Both the position numbers and the translations under genes were made by a program. Shown here piece after piece: positions 7,910 to 15,482 of a stretch of DNA of 37,515 nt; the first letter of the stretch is position 1, and each line of letters starts with the position of its first letter. The notes beneath the pieces were generated by a model, which saw nothing but the letters and a program-made list of their open reading frames with translations, made no database searches and was not told the origin of the DNA. Source of the DNA: Euryhalocaulis caribicus (GTDB lineage: Bacteria; Pseudomonadota; Alphaproteobacteria; Caulobacterales; Maricaulaceae); NCBI RefSeq assembly GCF_000412185.1, contig NZ_ASJA01000023.1:1-37515 (forward strand), written 5' to 3'.

Positions 7910-10864
7910 CTAGTACTGAAATTTGACGCCGAAGCTGGCCGTATAGCTGTATTCCTCATACTGGCTGAGCAGCTTGCGGTCATCGACGGAGAGATAGGCG
8001 ACGAAGGGTTCGTCGTTGAAATTGGTCACGTCGGCGAAGACGGTCAGATTGTCCGTGACGTCGTACTGGGCGCGCAGGTCCCATTGGGTGTGGTTGTCGA
8101 TAAAGCGGTCGACCCCCTCGCCCCCTTCATTGATCGTCTCCAGGTAATTGCCGCGGTGACTGGCGGTGAGGCGCACGTCGAAACCGTATTTCTCATAGCC
8201 GATCGTCAGGTTGGCGATGGTCTCCGACTGGCCCGGCAGGGTGATTTCGCGGCCATCGGCCAGCGTGCCCTCGCCATCGACCAGCGTCAGATTGGCGCCG
8301 CCAATCAGGCCGTCGAACGGAGACGGCAGGAAATCGAAGGCCTGCTGGTAGTTGAACTCCAGGCCCATGATCTCCGCGTCATCCAGATTTACCGCCGTCT
8401 CGACCTCGTCGAAGGTCACGCCGAAATAATCGACGCCTTCAAAGGTCTGCAGGGCGATATAGTCCTCGATCCGCTTGTAGAAGGCGCCGGCCGACAGCAC
8501 GCCGTTATTCCCGATATACCAGTCCACGCCGATATCGAAATTGTCGGCGACCTGGCGCTCCAGATCCGGATTGCCGATGAAGGCTTCGCGTTCGCCCTCG
8601 TCGTTCTGTTCGGCCTCGACCACCGGCACCACTTCCTCGATCTCCGGGCGGGCGAGCGAGCGGAAATAGGCGGCGCGGAAGATGATGTCCTCGCTGGCCT
8701 CGAAGCGGGCGTTCAGGCTGGGCAGGAAATCGTCATCGTCCTTCGCGCCGTTGCGGTCGCCCAGACACATGAATTCCATGTCCAGCGGCGTGGAGCCGCT
8801 GATGCCGGAGAGCGGCGCGCCATCCTCGTCATAGCACTGGGCGTTGAGCGGCAGGCCGCCGCTGTCGCCGATGGTCGGAACCGGGTCGCCGTCGAATTCC
8901 TCGAACACGCGGGCGTCGCCGGCGCGGGATTCGAACTCGGTCCGCTCCCAGCGCAGGCCGCCCACCAGCCGCAGACGGTCAATATCCGCCCGCGCCATGG
9001 CGTAGGCGGCGTAGATGTCCTCGCTGGCCTCGTAATTCTCGATATGAGTGTCGAACAGGGAATCGAACCGGTTGAGTTCGAAGTCGCCGCGATTGGCGAA
9101 GAAGAAATCGCTGTAGGATTCGCCAACACCCGGCCCGAACGCGCCGACCGGGTAGCGGACATCGATGGCGAAAGGCTCCATCGTCAGGTCGTCCGGGGAA
9201 TAACCGTCATAGATGAGGATTTCGCTGTCGCGGAGCTTTTCGCGAAGGCGCGCCTTGCCGCCGAACTTGATAAAACCGGAGTGCTCGCCGAACGCCAGGT
9301 CCCGCGTGAAATCCGCGCTGAAAGCCGCTTCTTCGTCCTCGGTATAACCGTCGACGAATTCCTGCTCGTCGAACTCGAAATTCGCGGGATCGTAGAAGAA
9401 GCTGGCGGTCGCCGGATCGACGAAGGCCAGGCGCGGGAACAGCGGATCGGAGACGTCGAAGCCGATCGCGCCCGGGTCCTCCAGCTCGGCCACGAAATCG
9501 ACCGTGTCGATGGAGCCCGGCTCGTCTTCCTCCGAATGGGTGAACGCCGCCTGGTAGTCGACCGTCCAGAGGTCAAAACGGGACTGACCGCCGCCGGAGA
9601 CAGACCAGATACGCTGGGTTTCCTCGCGGTCCTTCAGGTGACGGGCGAATTCCAGCGCATATTCCTCGCCGTCGATCTCGCCGGAACGGATCACGGCGAG
9701 GCCATTGGCGGCGGAACTGGCCGACTCGTCGAAATAGCCGTCGCCAAACGAGGGCACCGCGCCCTGGCGATATTCCTGATCGCGGAAATCATTGAACAGG
9801 CCGCGAAGATAGAGGTCGTTATTCTCGTTCGGACGGAAATCGAAATTCAGCGAGGCGCTGAGACGCTCGCGCGTGACATTGTATTCGCGCAGCTCCATTT
9901 CTTCCGGATAGAAAAGAAGGCCGTCATCGGCGTCCGCGTCCGTCCAGTCTGCGGGCTCCTTGTTGTCGGTCGCGAAAGTGCGGGAGTTCCAGGAGACCGC
10001 GCCGGCCCAGGCCGCCTTGCCGTCCCAGAACTGGTCCGACGCGGCCAGCGAAAGCTTTTCGCCCAGATCGCGGCTGTTATGGGTGTAGATGCCCTTCACC
10101 TGACCCTTGATGAACAGGCCGTCCCGATCAAAGCCGCTGGCGGTCTGGATATCGATATTGCCGCCGATGCCGTCGCCATCGAGATCCGGGGTCAGCGACT
10201 TGGTGATGACCAGCGCGTCCAGGATGTCGGCGTCGACCACGTCCAGCGCCACGGCGCGCGAGCCGCCGTCCGGCGCGGAGACGCGCACGCCATTGATGGA
10301 TGTCGTGTTCAGCGTCGGGTCGATGCCGCGGATCACCACGAAGCGGCCCTCGCCCTGATCGTTCTGGACCGAGATGCCGGAGATGCGGCGTGCGGATTCG
10401 GCGACGTTCTGGTCCGGCAGGCGGCCGATGGCGTCGGCGGAAAGCACTTCCACCACGTTATCGGCGGCGCGCTCCCGGCTGAGGGAGGCGAACAGGGAGC
10501 CGCGCTGACCCACGACGAGGATATTGTCAGTGACCGCCGAATCCGGGCCGACGCGCAGGTCGGCGATTGCGCCGTCAGCATCAACCATGACGTCCTGAGT
10601 CACCGGCGCGGCGCCGACATAGGTCACGGTGACCGTGTACTGGCCCGCCGGGACGCCCTGGAAGCGATAGACCCCGTCGCCATTCGTGCTGGCCGTGCGG
10701 CCGAGCGAGGGGATGGCCACCGTGGCGCCTTCCAGCGCCACCGTGCCGGACCCGTCAGTGACGCGGCCGGACAATTGCTGGGCGGCGGCCGGCGTGGCGG
10801 CCATCAGGGCGATAGCGGACGCGCCGAGAAGCGCGCGGCGAAGGGTTTGGGCGTTACGGGTCAT
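7910..10864 (-). CDS. TonB-dependent outer-membrane receptor (Xanthomonas/Caulobacter type)
   Basis: A 984-residue outer-membrane transporter. In order: signal peptide (1 to about 28, ending TPAAAQ), a carboxypeptidase-regulatory-like domain (~30-105), a TonB-box-like ILVVG, the plug (~115-245) and a long beta-barrel ending in a terminal aromatic (KFQY). The plug segments RLPDQNVAESARRISGISVQ, RFVVIRGIDPTLNTTSINGV and DGDGIGGNIDIQT are hallmarks of the large TonB receptor group of Xanthomonas and Caulobacter. GGGGGA-like Shine-Dalgarno sequence precedes the ATG. It is cotranscribed with the phytase 11 bases downstream, which suggests import of phytate, partly dephosphorylated inositol phosphates or another organic phosphate. 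The substrate is inferred only from context. Confidence 0.95.
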   Translation of the reverse strand: MTRNAQTLRRALLGASAIALMAATPAAAQQLSGRVTDGSGTVALEGATVAIPSLGRTASTNGDGVYRFQGVPAGQYTVTVTYVGAAPVTQDVMVDADGAIADLRVGPDSAVTDNILVVGQRGSLFASLSRERAADNVVEVLSADAIGRLPDQNVAESARRISGISVQNDQGEGRFVVIRGIDPTLNTTSINGVRVSAPDGGSRAVALDVVDADILDALVITKSLTPDLDGDGIGGNIDIQTASGFDRDGLFIKGQVKGIYTHNSRDLGEKLSLAASDQFWDGKAAWAGAVSWNSRTFATDNKEPADWTDADADDGLLFYPEEMELREYNVTRERLSASLNFDFRPNENNDLYLRGLFNDFRDQEYRQGAVPSFGDGYFDESASSAANGLAVIRSGEIDGEEYALEFARHLKDREETQRIWSVSGGGQSRFDLWTVDYQAAFTHSEEDEPGSIDTVDFVAELEDPGAIGFDVSDPLFPRLAFVDPATASFFYDPANFEFDEQEFVDGYTEDEEAAFSADFTRDLAFGEHSGFIKFGGKARLREKLRDSEILIYDGYSPDDLTMEPFAIDVRYPVGAFGPGVGESYSDFFFANRGDFELNRFDSLFDTHIENYEASEDIYAAYAMARADIDRLRLVGGLRWERTEFESRAGDARVFEEFDGDPVPTIGDSGGLPLNAQCYDEDGAPLSGISGSTPLDMEFMCLGDRNGAKDDDDFLPSLNARFEASEDIIFRAAYFRSLARPEIEEVVPVVEAEQNDEGEREAFIGNPDLERQVADNFDIGVDWYIGNNGVLSAGAFYKRIEDYIALQTFEGVDYFGVTFDEVETAVNLDDAEIMGLEFNYQQAFDFLPSPFDGLIGGANLTLVDGEGTLADGREITLPGQSETIANLTIGYEKYGFDVRLTASHRGNYLETINEGGEGVDRFIDNHTQWDLRAQYDVTDNLTVFADVTNFNDEPFVAYLSVDDRKLLSQYEEYSYTASFGVKFQY

Positions 10865-10941
10865 TGGACGTCCCCCGGGGCGTTATGTGTGAAGCTGCGC
10901 CGGGCTATGAGCCTGTTGCGTTTCAGGCCCGCGACGTTTCG

Positions 10942-10959
10942 GTGTCATATTGGTGACAG
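10942..10959 (-). promoter_or_regulatory. Putative PHO box (PhoB site) upstream of the TonB receptor-phytase operon
   Basis: Read on the minus strand this is ctgtcaccaatatgacac. Against the textbook PHO-box form (CTGTCAT, four A/T, CTGTCAC) about 14 of 18 positions agree, and the two 7-base half sites have the expected 11-base spacing. It ends 77 bases before the receptor start, a plausible place for an activator site overlapping a -35 element. The downstream operon encodes a phytase, whose product is phosphate, so the regulation makes sense. The match was made by eye. The same bases also form an inverted repeat (tgtca/tgaca), which is a less specific reading. Confidence 0.55.
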
Positions 10960-11026
10960 CCCACAGGCGTGATTTGCGGGTCACACCGGCTTGGCCGCGC
11001 CCCGCGCTGCGGTTAGACGAAGCGCC

Positions 11027-11698
11027 ATGACGGTTTTCCTTTTCGATTTCGATTCGACGCTGGTGGATCTGGAGTCTCTGGATTTCGCCGCGGAGCGCGC
11101 GCTGGCCGGTCTGGACGACCGGGAGGCGCGCGTGGCGGAAATCGAGGCGCTGACCCGCGCCGGCATGGAAGGCGAGATGGATTACGGGGAGTCGCTGTCC
11201 CGCCGCGTCGCCCTGGCCCGGCTGACGCGGCGCGTGACACGGGACGCGGCCGCGGACATCGCGGAACGGGTGGACCCGGCGATGATCGAACTGTTCGCGG
11301 CGTTGCGGGACTCCGGGGCCGTCATCCACATCGTCAGCGGCGGGCTGCGTCCCCTGCTGGAGCCCGCCGCGCAGCGGCTGGAGACCGCGCCGGGCAATAT
11401 TTTCTGCAATGAGCCGGTCTGGGAGGGCGACCTGATCGCCGGGGTGGACCGGGAGGTGCCGCTTTCACGCTCCGGCGGGAAGGCGGAGATTGCCCGCCGG
11501 GTGAAGGCGGGCGCGCCGGAGCGCCGCCTGGTCATGATCGGCGACGGCGCGACCGATCTTGAGGCGCGCGCGCCGGGCGCGGCCGATTTCATGATCGGAT
11601 ATGGCGGCGTGGCCGTGCGCGAGGCAGTGCAACGCGGCGCGGACATGTTCGCGCTGACCGCCGAAACGCTGGCCGGGGCGTGCCGCGGCCAGCTCTAG
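11027..11698 (+). CDS. serB: Phosphoserine phosphatase-like HAD hydrolase
   Basis: A 223-residue HAD-superfamily phosphatase of the SerB type, the last step of serine biosynthesis. Motif I is FDFDSTLVDLESLD at the N-terminus with the nucleophile Asp. Motif II is HIVSGGLRPLLEP, motif III the Lys in SGGKAEIARR, and motif IV GDGATDLEA. The cap contains the EGEMDYGESLSRRVAL segment seen in SerB proteins. The ATG at 11027 places motif I eight residues from the N-terminus; an upstream TTG is in frame but adds a non-conserved leader. It is convergent with serA, only four bases apart, supporting the serine role. There is no N-terminal ACT domain, unlike many alphaproteobacterial SerB proteins. Confidence 0.85.
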   Translation: MTVFLFDFDSTLVDLESLDFAAERALAGLDDREARVAEIEALTRAGMEGEMDYGESLSRRVALARLTRRVTRDAAADIAERVDPAMIELFAALRDSGAVIHIVSGGLRPLLEPAAQRLETAPGNIFCNEPVWEGDLIAGVDREVPLSRSGGKAEIARRVKAGAPERRLVMIGDGATDLEARAPGAADFMIGYGGVAVREAVQRGADMFALTAETLAGACRGQL

Positions 11699-11702
11699 CG
11701 GC

Positions 11703-12911
11703 CTATTCTATGATGCGCGTCCAGATGGTGCCGTCGACCTTTTCCAGATCGGCGCGCAGGGAGTCGGTGGCCGCGCCCTCCACGTCCGCGATCACGTAAC
11801 CGATGCCATCCCGCGTCGCCAGCGACTGGGCCGCGGTGTTCAGCCCGGCGTCGGAAACCGCGTCATTGATCCCGCGCAGAACGCCGGTGACGTTTTGGTG
11901 CGCATGAAGGATGCGCGTAACGCCCAGCTTGCGCGATGACGGCAGGATCTGCGGGAAATTCACCGAATGGGCGGTAGCGCCCTCGGTGAGGAAACGGGCC
12001 AGTTTGTCGGCCACTTCGGCGCCGATGGCTTCCTGCGCTTCCTGCGTCGAGCCGCCGATATGGGGCGAGAACAGCACGTTCTTGTGCGCCAGAAGCGGGC
12101 TGTCGAACGCCTCATCCTTGCTGGCCGGCTCCACCGGGAAGACGTCAATGGCCGCGCCCCCGACCTGGCCGGAGCCCAGCGCCTCCGACAACGCGTCAAT
12201 ATCGATCAGGTCGCCGCGCGCGTAATTTATGATGTTCGCGCCCTTTTTCATCTTCGCAAGCGCCCCGGCGTCGATCATGCCGCGCGTGGCGGGCGTCGAC
12301 GGGGTGTGCAGCGTGACGATGTCCGACAGCTCCAGCAGCTCGTCCAGCGAGGCGACGGCGCGGGCATTGCCGTGGGCCAGCTTCGGTTCGATGTCGTAAT
12401 AATAGACATGCATGCCCATGGCGCTGGCCAGAACCGAGACCTGGCTGCCGATATTGCCGTAGCCGACAATGCCCAGCTTCTTGGCGCGGGCCTCATAGGC
12501 GCCGGCGGCGGACTTGCCCCAGCCGCCCGCGCGCATCTCCACGTTCTTTTCCGGCATCCGGCGCAGCAGGGACACCGCGGCCGAGATCGTCAGCTCCGCC
12601 ACGCTGCGCGAGTTCGCGAAGGGGGCGTTGAAAACAGGAATGCCTTTGGCCGAAGCGGCGTCCAGATCGATCTGGTTGGTGCCGATCCCGAAGCTGCCAA
12701 TGGCGTAAAGACCGGGCGCGCCCTCGATCGTGGCTTTCGTGACCTTGGTGCGGGAGCGGATGCCCAGAAGCTTCACGCCCTTGAGCTTTTCAATCAGCTC
12801 ATCCTCGGGAAGGGCGACCTTCAGACGCTCCACCGGAGTCACGCCCAGCGCTTCCAGCGCTTTGGCGGCGGCGGGATGAATGGATTCGGCGAGCAGAGCT
12901 TGAGGTGTCAT
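11703..12911 (-). CDS. serA: D-3-phosphoglycerate dehydrogenase
   Basis: A 402-residue NAD-dependent enzyme that oxidises 3-phosphoglycerate in the first step of serine synthesis. Seen in order: the substrate-domain segment GIRSRTKVTK, GLYAIGSFGIGTNQIDLDAA, the AELTISAAVSLLRRMP helix, the Rossmann motif GIVGYGNIGSQ (GxGxxG), the HTPSTPATRGMI and NYARGDLIDIDAL segments, and catalytic-His region SPHIGGSTQEAQEA. It ends with an ACT domain (RILHAHQNVTGVLRGINDAV onward), the site of serine feedback in the E. coli-type enzyme. Length matches that short form. The ATG at 12911 has AAGGAAA upstream. It ends four bases from convergent serB. Confidence 0.95.
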   Translation of the reverse strand: MTPQALLAESIHPAAAKALEALGVTPVERLKVALPEDELIEKLKGVKLLGIRSRTKVTKATIEGAPGLYAIGSFGIGTNQIDLDAASAKGIPVFNAPFANSRSVAELTISAAVSLLRRMPEKNVEMRAGGWGKSAAGAYEARAKKLGIVGYGNIGSQVSVLASAMGMHVYYYDIEPKLAHGNARAVASLDELLELSDIVTLHTPSTPATRGMIDAGALAKMKKGANIINYARGDLIDIDALSEALGSGQVGGAAIDVFPVEPASKDEAFDSPLLAHKNVLFSPHIGGSTQEAQEAIGAEVADKLARFLTEGATAHSVNFPQILPSSRKLGVTRILHAHQNVTGVLRGINDAVSDAGLNTAAQSLATRDGIGYVIADVEGAATDSLRADLEKVDGTIWTRIIE

Positions 12912-13180
12912 GGATTTCCTTTTAGCGGCGGCGCGTTGTTCGCGCGCGCAGAAAATTCGATGTCGCAGCGCGGCAAACGTGACGGGCCGCGCGGGAAGTT
13001 TCAACCGCTGCGGCCGGGCGCGGTCAGAAACGCCGCGCATGACCGGACGTTCATCTGCCTGTCTGCCAGATGAATTTGCGTTTCAGGGAGCGGTCACGCG
13101 GCCTTCGCTAGAACCGTTTTCGCAGGGACGAGAAACCCTCGAACCAGCGCCGCTAGAAGGCGCGAAACGGAGTAAGACAG

Positions 13181-13690
13181 ATGAAGAACCGCATTGTCAT
13201 TGCAGCCGCGTCCATCATGGCGTTCACGGGTCTGGCCACCGCCGCCCACGCCGACGGCCGCAACAAGGTCCGCGTGCAGCAGCACGGCTATCAGAACGAA
13301 ATCGCCGCCCGTCAGGACGGCTATCGCGGCAGCCTGAAGCTGCGCCAGGACGGCCGCTGGCAGTCCATCCGCGTGACCCAGGACGGCGCGCGCAACGCCA
13401 TCGGCGTCGATCAGGCCGGCCGTTATAACGAGGCCGTGGCCGACCAGTATGGCCGCCGCAACGACATCGTTGTCGGCCAGGACGGCTACAACAACTACTC
13501 GGACTCGGTTCAGACCGGTCATGATAATATCGTCGGCGTGGCGCAAATGGGCTCCAACCACACCGCCTACACGACGCAGTCCGGCGGCAATAACGCGCTG
13601 GGCGTGATCCAGGTGGGCGATGGCGAGTACGCCGATGTCCGCCAGTCCGGTCACGGCAACACGACCCTGGTCATCCAGGGCTCGCGCTAG
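13181..13690 (+). CDS. Curlin repeat protein (amyloid fibre subunit)
   Basis: A 169-residue secreted protein: a Sec signal peptide cleaved after AHA (about residue 24), then almost nothing but curlin-type repeats. About twelve Q-x-G units occur every 10-12 residues (QHG, QDG, QDG, QDG, QAG, QYG, QDG, QTG, QMG, QSG, QVG, QSG), often preceded by N-x-(A/I)-x-V. Two such strands make one canonical curlin repeat, so about six repeats are present. CsgA/CsgB proteins with this pattern self-assemble into extracellular beta-amyloid fibres for adhesion and biofilm. Which of the two it is cannot be told. A CsgH-like gene follows; csgG, csgE and csgF are not in the window. Confidence 0.9.
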   Translation: MKNRIVIAAASIMAFTGLATAAHADGRNKVRVQQHGYQNEIAARQDGYRGSLKLRQDGRWQSIRVTQDGARNAIGVDQAGRYNEAVADQYGRRNDIVVGQDGYNNYSDSVQTGHDNIVGVAQMGSNHTAYTTQSGGNNALGVIQVGDGEYADVRQSGHGNTTLVIQGSR

Positions 13691-13710
13691 GACCGATGGC
13701 TGAACGGTTC

Positions 13711-13736
13711 GGGAGGCCGGCGGAGTCCGGCCTCCC
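13711..13736 (+). terminator. Hairpin terminator or attenuator after the curlin gene
   Basis: gggaggccgg (13711-13720) and ccggcctccc (13727-13736) form a perfect 10-bp stem with a six-base loop, 21 bases after the curlin stop. The following sequence is only weakly T-rich. It may end most curlin transcripts, or act as partial read-through control or a stability element that lowers expression of the next gene. Confidence 0.6.
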
Positions 13737-13778
13737 CATGCCGTTCCTTGTAGAAGACACCTCTTGAAGGAGGCTGAA

Positions 13779-14219
13779 ATGGAGATTGTGAAACTGTCCC
13801 TGGCGGGTCTGGCGGCGTTCAGCTGTTCAGCCGCCGACATAGACGAACCCGCCGAAAACCAGCCGGCGGACGCGCCCGCGCCCGTTGCCGAGGCCCGCAA
13901 TGAGCCGCTGCCGGTTCCCGAGCCGGCCCCGCAGGCCGCGGAAATCGCGGAACGATGCGGCATCTTTTCAGACCGCAGCGCGGACGGGCTGCTGCTTCAG
14001 GCCTATGCCGATCCGGGTATGAATGGCGAATACCGTTTCGATGTCTGGATGAACGGCCCCGGCGGCAGCGCCGATATCGTGCAGAGCGGCGCGATGGAGC
14101 CGTCCGGATCTTCCGTGCTTGGCGAGATCAATGTCGACCCCTCCGCCAACTGGCGCGCGGAGCTGACGATCACCGGCAAGAACGGCGCGACGCTGTGCAG
14201 CGCCCGCGGCGGCGCCTGA
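13779..14219 (+). CDS. csgH: CsgH-like curli chaperone (probable)
   Basis: A 146-residue exported protein. The start at 13779 has an ideal AAGGAGG five bases upstream; an upstream in-frame TTG overlaps that site and is rejected. A hydrophobic leader (6-15) leads to Cys16, then a Pro/Ala/Glu-rich linker (~20-57), then a C-terminal domain: C60-GIFSDRSADGLLLQAYAD, GEYRFDVWMNGPGGSADIVQSG, VLGEINV and WRAELTITGKNGATLC140. This Cys-to-Cys, GxYxFxV, G-G-S-A-x-I-x-Q-x-G arrangement resembles CsgH, the alphaproteobacterial CsgC-like protein that holds curlin back from aggregating in the periplasm. It lies directly after a curlin gene. The assignment rests on remembered family pattern and context, so the symbol is provisional. 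Confidence 0.7.
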   Translation: MEIVKLSLAGLAAFSCSAADIDEPAENQPADAPAPVAEARNEPLPVPEPAPQAAEIAERCGIFSDRSADGLLLQAYADPGMNGEYRFDVWMNGPGGSADIVQSGAMEPSGSSVLGEINVDPSANWRAELTITGKNGATLCSARGGA

Positions 14220-14345
14220 CCATAGCGCCTTTGTTAACTGACTCCTTCGCGCCGGCGGGCGCGGGGGAGCCATTGCATTAAATCGCCCCCGCCCATAAGC
14301 CTTACCGCCTTCACACATATGCATTTCTTTGCAAAAGGCGGATTC

Positions 14346-15482
14346 ATGCAGATTTCCAGTGCGTTCGATGCCGGCAATATCAATGTGATCGAGATCGCGG
14401 ACCGCAAGGCCCGCCTGTCGATCAACCGGGACCACAATTCCGAATTCGCGCAGTGGTTCTATTTCCGCCTTTCCGGAACGCCGGGCGAGACCTGCACGCT
14501 GGATATCGAAAATCTGAACGAGTCCGCCTATCCCGGCGGCTGGCCCGGCTATGACGCCTGCGCCAGCTATGACCGCGGCGAGGACTGGTTCCGCCTTCCC
14601 ACAAGCTATGACGAGAAGGCCGGCGTGCTGCGCATAGAGGCGAAGCTGGAGCGTCCGGTCCTGTGGATCGCCTATTTCGCGCCCTATTCCATGGAACGGC
14701 ATCACGACCTGATCGCGAAAACCGCGGCTTGCCCCTTCGTGAAACACGATGTCCTGGGCCACACGCTGGACGGCCAGCCGATGGACCGCTTCACGTTTGG
14801 AGAACCGGGCGAGGGCAAGCCGGTCTGCTGGATCAATGCGCGTCAGCATCCGGGCGAATCCATGGGTGAATGGTGGATGGAAGGCGCGCTGGAAATGCTG
14901 ACCGATCCGGCCGACCCGGTCGCCACGGCGCTGCGCAAGAACGCCGTCATCCACGTTATGCCGAACATGAACCCCGACGGCTCAAAGCGGGGTCACTTGC
15001 GCACCAATGCGGCGGGCGTGAACCTGAACCGCGAGTGGGACAATCCGAGCGAGGACAGCTCGCCGGAGGTTTTCCATGTCCGAAACGCCATGGACGAAAC
15101 GGGCGTGGATTACTGCATCGACGTGCATGGCGACGAGGCCATCGCCAATGTTTTCATCGCCGGTTTCGAGGGCATTCCCTCTCTCACCGAGCGCCAGACG
15201 AAAGCGTACGATCATTTCATCGCCGACCTCACCGCGCGGTGCCCGGACTTCCAGACCGAGGAAGGCTATCCCGAGGCCGAACCCGGCGGCTGGCGGGAAT
15301 CCGTGTGCACTGATCAGGTGGCGGAGCGCTATGGCGCAGTCGCGATGACGCTGGAAATGCCGTTCAAGGACGCCAAGGTGAACCCGGAGCCGGGCCGCGG
15401 CTGGAGCCCGGCGCGGTCCAAGCATCTGGCCCGTCACTGCCTGCGCAGCCTCTACGCCACCCTGCCGCTGCTCAAAGCCTAG
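14346..15482 (+). CDS. M14 family zinc carboxypeptidase, cytosolic-carboxypeptidase-like
   Basis: A 378-residue metallopeptidase with an N-terminal beta-sandwich domain (~1-125) and an M14 catalytic domain (~140-375). The zinc ligands are H168 and E171 in RQHPGES and H261 in DVHGDE; the catalytic Glu is E337 in TLEMPF. NPDGSKRGHLRTN and VNLNREW are the usual substrate-pocket motifs. The layout matches the CCP/AGBL-like M14 branch, whose eukaryotic members trim polyglutamate tails; the bacterial substrate is unknown. There is no signal peptide, so it is cytosolic. The ATG at 14346 follows an AAAGGCGG site and gives the usual MxISS start. Its TAG shares CTAG with the stop of the convergent next gene. 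Confidence 0.9.
   Translation: MQISSAFDAGNINVIEIADRKARLSINRDHNSEFAQWFYFRLSGTPGETCTLDIENLNESAYPGGWPGYDACASYDRGEDWFRLPTSYDEKAGVLRIEAKLERPVLWIAYFAPYSMERHHDLIAKTAACPFVKHDVLGHTLDGQPMDRFTFGEPGEGKPVCWINARQHPGESMGEWWMEGALEMLTDPADPVATALRKNAVIHVMPNMNPDGSKRGHLRTNAAGVNLNREWDNPSEDSSPEVFHVRNAMDETGVDYCIDVHGDEAIANVFIAGFEGIPSLTERQTKAYDHFIADLTARCPDFQTEEGYPEAEPGGWRESVCTDQVAERYGAVAMTLEMPFKDAKVNPEPGRGWSPARSKHLARHCLRSLYATLPLLKA

Noticed and set aside
7883-10972. A very long open frame on the plus strand opposite the TonB receptor and phytase end.
   Set aside because: Its translation is a composition artefact of high-GC codon use opposite a clear TonB receptor; it has no recognisable domain, no ribosome-binding site and crosses gene borders.
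14258-14292. Hairpin gcggggg/cccccgc after the CsgH-like gene as a terminator.
   Set aside because: The stem is only seven pairs with an 18-base loop and no T-run, so it is too weak to report as a terminator.
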